Translations under genes and position numbers: made by a program
Notes under the pieces: generated by a model
The model's input: the letters and a program-made list of their open reading frames with translations, nothing else
Database searches by the model: none
What the model was told of the DNA's origin: nothing
Source: Streptomyces atratus
GTDB taxonomy: Bacteria > Actinomycetota > Actinomycetes > Streptomycetales > Streptomycetaceae
NCBI RefSeq assembly: GCF_900119365.1
Contig: NZ_FPJO01000011.1
Location: 186,001 to 250,000, forward strand
Length of the DNA: 64,000 bases
Direction: 5' to 3'
Shown here: positions 61,321 through 64,000 of the stretch, piece after piece
Layout of the letters: each line of letters starts with the position of its first letter
Numbering within the stretch: position 1 is the first letter of the stretch

Positions 61321-61835
61321 CAGTCAGTCTCTGTTTCCTGTACGTGTTCTTGCACGTGCTCTTGTACGTGGAGGCGCATGACGAGCGCGTCGATGTTCCC
61401 CGGCTGGTAGTAGCCGCGGCGGAAGCCGATCGGTTCGAAGCCGAAGCGTTCGTACAGCTTCTGGGCCCGGGTGTTGTCGACGCGGACCTCGAGCAGCACC
61501 TCGGTGCACTCGAAGGCCGTGGCGTGCTTCAGCAGGTCGGTGAGGAGCACGGAGCCGAGGCCGCCGCCCCAGTGGTCGCGGGTGACCCCGATCGTCTGTA
61601 CGTCGGCGAGGTCGTCGGCCGCGGCGAGGCCCGCGTAGCCGACGATCCGGCCGATGACGGGGTCCTCGGCGACGACATAGCGGCGGGTGGCGCGGGGGCC
61701 GCGGGAGTGCGCCAGCTCGGACCAGAACATGCCGGCCGACCAGGCGTCGTCCGGGAACAGCTCGTGTTCGAGCTCCAGCACCGGATCGATGTCCCACCAG
61801 CGCATCTCGCGCAGAACGGCAGTCGTGCTCGTCAC
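61320..61835 (-). CDS. rimI: Ribosomal protein S18 alanine N-acetyltransferase RimI
   Basis: A 171-residue GNAT acetyltransferase. The acetyl-CoA loop lies in DHWGGGLGSVLL (R/QxxGxG/A region), the RimI-like EVRVDNTRAQKLYERFGFE follows, and the catalytic tail GFRRGYYQPGNIDALVMRL closes the fold. The GTG at 61835 forms GTGA with the tsaB stop. The C-terminus carries an unusual HVQEHVQEHVQE repeat from a 12-bp tandem. It acts inside the t6A gene order tsaE-tsaB-rimI-tsaD, common in bacteria. Confidence 0.93.
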   Translation of the reverse strand: MTSTTAVLREMRWWDIDPVLELEHELFPDDAWSAGMFWSELAHSRGPRATRRYVVAEDPVIGRIVGYAGLAAADDLADVQTIGVTRDHWGGGLGSVLLTDLLKHATAFECTEVLLEVRVDNTRAQKLYERFGFEPIGFRRGYYQPGNIDALVMRLHVQEHVQEHVQETETD

Positions 61836-62494
61836 TTGGGGGTGACCACCTTGTAGTTCTTCGGCACCTGGGCGTCGGGCCGGCGGAGGTAGAGCGGCTG
61901 CGGCGGCAGCAGCTCCGCGCCCGCGGCGAGCCGCTCGGCGGCGAGGGCGGCCAGCGCGCCGGCGCTGACGTGCTCGGGCTCCCGGGCGTCCGGGAACGCC
62001 TCGGGGTAGAGCACCGCGCCCGCACCGACGACGGGAAGCCCGGCGAGCTGTGCGGCGATGTCGGCGGGCCGGTCGACGGCGGGCCCGGTGACCCGGGTGC
62101 GCGGGTCGTCGTACCTCGCCCAGTAGACCTCCTTGCGGCGGGCGTCCGTCGCGACGGCGAACGGGCCCTCCAGCCCGGCCCGGCCCGCGGCGTACGCGAG
62201 ACCGTCCAGGGTGCACAGCCCGTGCACGGGGACGGAGAGGGCGGAGCCGAAGGTCGCGGCAGTGACCAGACCGACCCGGAGCCCGGTGTAGGGTCCGGGG
62301 CCGACGCCGACGACCATGTCCGTCACGGCGTCGAGTTTCACGCCGGCCTCGGCGAGCACCCGGTCGACGGCGGGCAGCAGCAGCTCCCCGTGCCTTCGGG
62401 CGTCGACCTGTCCGGACTCGGCGACGACGGAGGTCCCGTCGTGAAGGGCGACGGTGACGGCGGGGGTGGCGGTATCCACGGCGAGCAAGAGCAC
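61832..62494 (-). CDS. tsaB: tRNA t6A biosynthesis protein TsaB
   Basis: TsaB is the scaffold partner of TsaD, an inactive ASKHA paralogue. The 220-residue protein opens LLLAVDTATPAVTVAL and contains GVGPGPYTGLRVGLVTA, the family hallmark, and VATDARRKEVYWA. Its stop overlaps the rimI GTG (GTGA). It is the first gene of the coupled run tsaB-rimI-tsaD-ABM. The upstream gene on the plus strand is divergent. Confidence 0.95.
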   Translation of the reverse strand: MLLLAVDTATPAVTVALHDGTSVVAESGQVDARRHGELLLPAVDRVLAEAGVKLDAVTDMVVGVGPGPYTGLRVGLVTAATFGSALSVPVHGLCTLDGLAYAAGRAGLEGPFAVATDARRKEVYWARYDDPRTRVTGPAVDRPADIAAQLAGLPVVGAGAVLYPEAFPDAREPEHVSAGALAALAAERLAAGAELLPPQPLYLRRPDAQVPKNYKVVTPK

Positions 62495-62647
62495 GCAAAC
62501 AGCCTACGGCTCCGCCGACGGGGGCACGGCGCCCCGTACGGCGTCCCGGCACGACCGGCCCCGGCTGCTACCGTCACCGTGCACACGCGAGTACGACGTA
62601 AACGCTAAACGCTTGTACGACATACGGAAGCGAAAGGGGCGCGCACG

Positions 62648-63208
62648 GTGTCTAGGGGCAGCTCGGGAATCGTGGCCGGGCTCACTGCGGCGGCGCTCGT
62701 CGCCGTCGGCGTCCTGGCCTTCCAGGCATCGGCGAACGCCCCCGACAACCTCGCGGCCCCCAAACCGAAGGCTTCCGCCACCGCCACCGAGCACGCGAAG
62801 CCGAAGGAGAAGCCGCGCCCGGCCGCGCTCCCCTCCGGTTCCGGCACCGGGAAGCGGGTCGTGTACGCCCTGGAGGACCGTCGCGTGTGGCTCGTCGACG
62901 CGGACGGGAAGGTGGACCGGACCTTCGAGGTCATGCCGAGCTCCCTGAATCCGCTCCCCGGCACCTATCGGGTGAACACCCCGCGCTCGGGAGCCCCCAC
63001 CAAGGGCTCGGACGGCGTGATGATCGAACACGTGGTGCGGTTCGCGATGGTGGACGACGTGGCCGTGGGCTTCAGCGCGGCGGTGGACGGCTCGATGGAG
63101 AGCCCGGACCCGACGCTGAAGACGGGTGGCGTGCGGATGTCCCGGGCCGACGGGGACGCGATGTGGGACTTCGCGATGGTGGGCACGAAGGTCGTCGTCC
63201 TCCCCTAG
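62648..63208 (+). CDS. L,D-transpeptidase-like protein lacking the catalytic cysteine
   Basis: A 186-residue membrane-anchored or exported protein (hydrophobic helix at about 8-27), a Lys/Pro/Ala-rich linker (36-60), then a YkuD-type beta domain (RVVYALEDRRVWLVDADG, LPGTYRVNTPR). In active enzymes a His-Gly and SHGC(V/I)RM motif carries the nucleophile. The corresponding end here reads LKTGGVRMSRADGDAMWDFA, so the Cys is lost. It is probably a non-catalytic peptidoglycan-binding relative. It starts with GTG and is divergent from tsaB. Confidence 0.75.
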   Translation: MSRGSSGIVAGLTAAALVAVGVLAFQASANAPDNLAAPKPKASATATEHAKPKEKPRPAALPSGSGTGKRVVYALEDRRVWLVDADGKVDRTFEVMPSSLNPLPGTYRVNTPRSGAPTKGSDGVMIEHVVRFAMVDDVAVGFSAAVDGSMESPDPTLKTGGVRMSRADGDAMWDFAMVGTKVVVLP

Positions 63209-63224
63209 ACCTCCCTGCCCCTCC

Positions 63225-63413
63225 CTAGGCCTCCCTGGGCCCGGGAAGGTCGGATCCGGAGCGGGGTTCGGGGGCGGCCGGAGTTCCGTCGCCCTCGCCT
63301 TTGTCCTCGTCCTCGGAGGGTGGCGGCGTGGAGACCGCCGTGGCCGCGGCGCAGGCCGCCAGCAGGTCCTTCATCGATGGCGGCGGCACTTCGCGTTCGG
63401 CGGACGTCGTCAT
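63225..63413 (-). CDS. Small conserved-looking protein, unknown function
   Basis: A 62-residue product starting MTTSAEREVPPPSMKDLL, with a short helical segment (MKDLLAACAAATAVS) and an acidic, Pro/Gly-rich tail. A strong AGGAGG ribosome site lies six bases before the ATG, and an iron-box-like palindrome lies about 30 bases upstream, so it is probably real and iron-regulated. No family recognised. It lies between the LDT-like gene and tsaE. Confidence 0.6.
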   Translation of the reverse strand: MTTSAEREVPPPSMKDLLAACAAATAVSTPPPSEDEDKGEGDGTPAAPEPRSGSDLPGPREA

Positions 63414-63443
63414 GGATGCCTCCTGGGGCTCCGGCGGAAGGCG

Positions 63444-63463
63444 TGGTTAGGCAGACCTAACCA
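63444..63463. promoter_or_regulatory. Iron-box-like palindrome (DmdR/IdeR-type)
   Basis: TGGTTAGG and CCTAACCA flank CAGA, a perfect inverted repeat. Laid against the actinobacterial iron-box consensus it agrees at about 14 of 19 positions by my hand count, including GGTTAGGC and ACCTAA. It ends 31 bases upstream of the small-protein ATG. Confidence 0.6.
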
Positions 63464-63543
63464 GCTCTCGTCATCCATGTGACCACGCCCGCACGGCCCG
63501 GCGCAACAATTTGCCGACAGCCTGTCGGAATCCGGCCCCGCGC

Positions 63544-64000
63544 TCAGACTTCGCGCAGTCCCGCCCAGCGCGCCCCGATCCCCACCAGCGTCACCTCGCG
63601 CCGCTCGTCGTCCGTGTCACCGACCGCGCGGTCGATCACCACCTGCAGCCGGTCGTCCGAGAGCTCCTCGACCTTGCCGTCGCCCCACTCCACGACCACC
63701 ACCGACTCCGGCAGCGACACATCGAGGTCCAGGTCCTCCATCTCGTCGAGCCCGCCGCCCAGGCGGTACGCGTCGACGTGGACCAGTGCCGGACCGCCGG
63801 TCAGCGAGGGGTGGACCCGGGCGATCACGAAGGTGGGGGACGTGACCGCGCCACGCACTCCGAGGCCCTCGCCGAGGCCCCGGGTCAGCGTCGTCTTCCC
63901 GGCACCGAGCTCGCCGGTGAGCATCACGAGGTCGCCGGGGAGCAGGATCGCGGCGATCCGGCGGCCGAGCGCCTGCATCTGTTCGGGGGACTCGACGGCC
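63544..64000 (-). CDS. tsaE: tRNA t6A biosynthesis ATPase TsaE (start beyond right edge)
   Basis: TsaE is the ATPase that resets the TsaB-TsaD complex during t6A formation. The visible part contains GDLVMLTGELGAGKTTLTRG (Walker A GELGAGKT), TSPTFVIARVHP and VHVDAYRLGG, with VVVEWGDG as Walker-B-like strand. The frame stays open to base 64000 (AVESPEQM before the internal ATG at 63978), so the true start lies outside the window. Confidence 0.94.
   Translation of the reverse strand, partial: AVESPEQMQALGRRIAAILLPGDLVMLTGELGAGKTTLTRGLGEGLGVRGAVTSPTFVIARVHPSLTGGPALVHVDAYRLGGGLDEMEDLDLDVSLPESVVVVEWGDGKVEELSDDRLQVVIDRAVGDTDDERREVTLVGIGARWAGLREV

Overview
The window is a high-GC Streptomyces chromosome segment. 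Nearly every gene has G/C-rich third codon positions. The pair bldM-whiD, a ShbA-type sigma factor, two guaB-type genes and a groES-groEL1 operon under CIRCE control occur together, a gene set and order I associate with the core region of S. coelicolor and its relatives. I saw no tRNA, rRNA, CRISPR array, insertion sequence or integrase.

Layout. 1-8,100 is a defence island, all on the minus strand except one gene. It reads RloA-type ATPase, RloB, hsdM, hsdS, then an XRE regulator and a DUF397 protein with a divergent ATPase gene, then the start of hsdR, which runs off the left edge. 8,170-12,350 is an envelope-stress-like set: a PspC-domain histidine kinase with its LuxR-type regulator, a divergent PspC/LiaF-like membrane protein, and DoxX. 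12,450-17,030 holds a large membrane protein, a class II aldolase, a Uma2-type protein and guaA. 17,180-18,110 carries little protein but much RNA signal: a leaderless Phe/Phe/Tyr leader peptide with terminator ahead of a chorismate mutase, then a strongly folded non-coding segment with its own terminator. 18,220-29,830 has a sortase substrate ending in LAETG, a GMC oxidoreductase, an aldehyde dehydrogenase, and three kinase-family genes in a row, the middle one a pseudokinase.

29,940-34,940 holds a serine hydrolase, glpD, a nucleotide-sugar dehydrogenase that lacks its catalytic cysteine, and a membrane protein. 35,010-40,120 is the housekeeping and development block: guaB3, guaB, shbA, bldM, whiD. 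40,210-49,940 has LysR, MOSC and SDR genes, then a carbohydrate locus: secreted beta-helix protein, DeoR/LacI-type regulator, sugar-binding lipoprotein, two permeases and a hydroxyacid dehydrogenase. This locus has no ATPase gene and shares a TGATCGAA/TTCGATCA motif. 50,040-57,330 has an ABM-SnoaL fusion, groEL1-groES with two CIRCE operators, a polysaccharide deacetylase beside a probable truncated relative, a THUMP-like methyltransferase and small membrane proteins. 57,380-59,940 is an MFS exporter and its divergent TetR-type regulator around a perfect palindrome. 59,940-64,000 is the t6A tRNA-modification cluster tsaD-rimI-tsaB-tsaE. A degenerate L,D-transpeptidase-like gene and a small ORF behind an iron-box-like site lie inside it.

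The best candidates for something new are the RloAB/type I restriction island with an inserted signalling module, the aromatic leader-peptide attenuator, the folded RNA at 17,781-17,950, and a set of proteins that keep a family fold but have lost catalytic residues: the pseudokinase, the sugar dehydrogenase, the L,D-transpeptidase-like protein and GuaB3.
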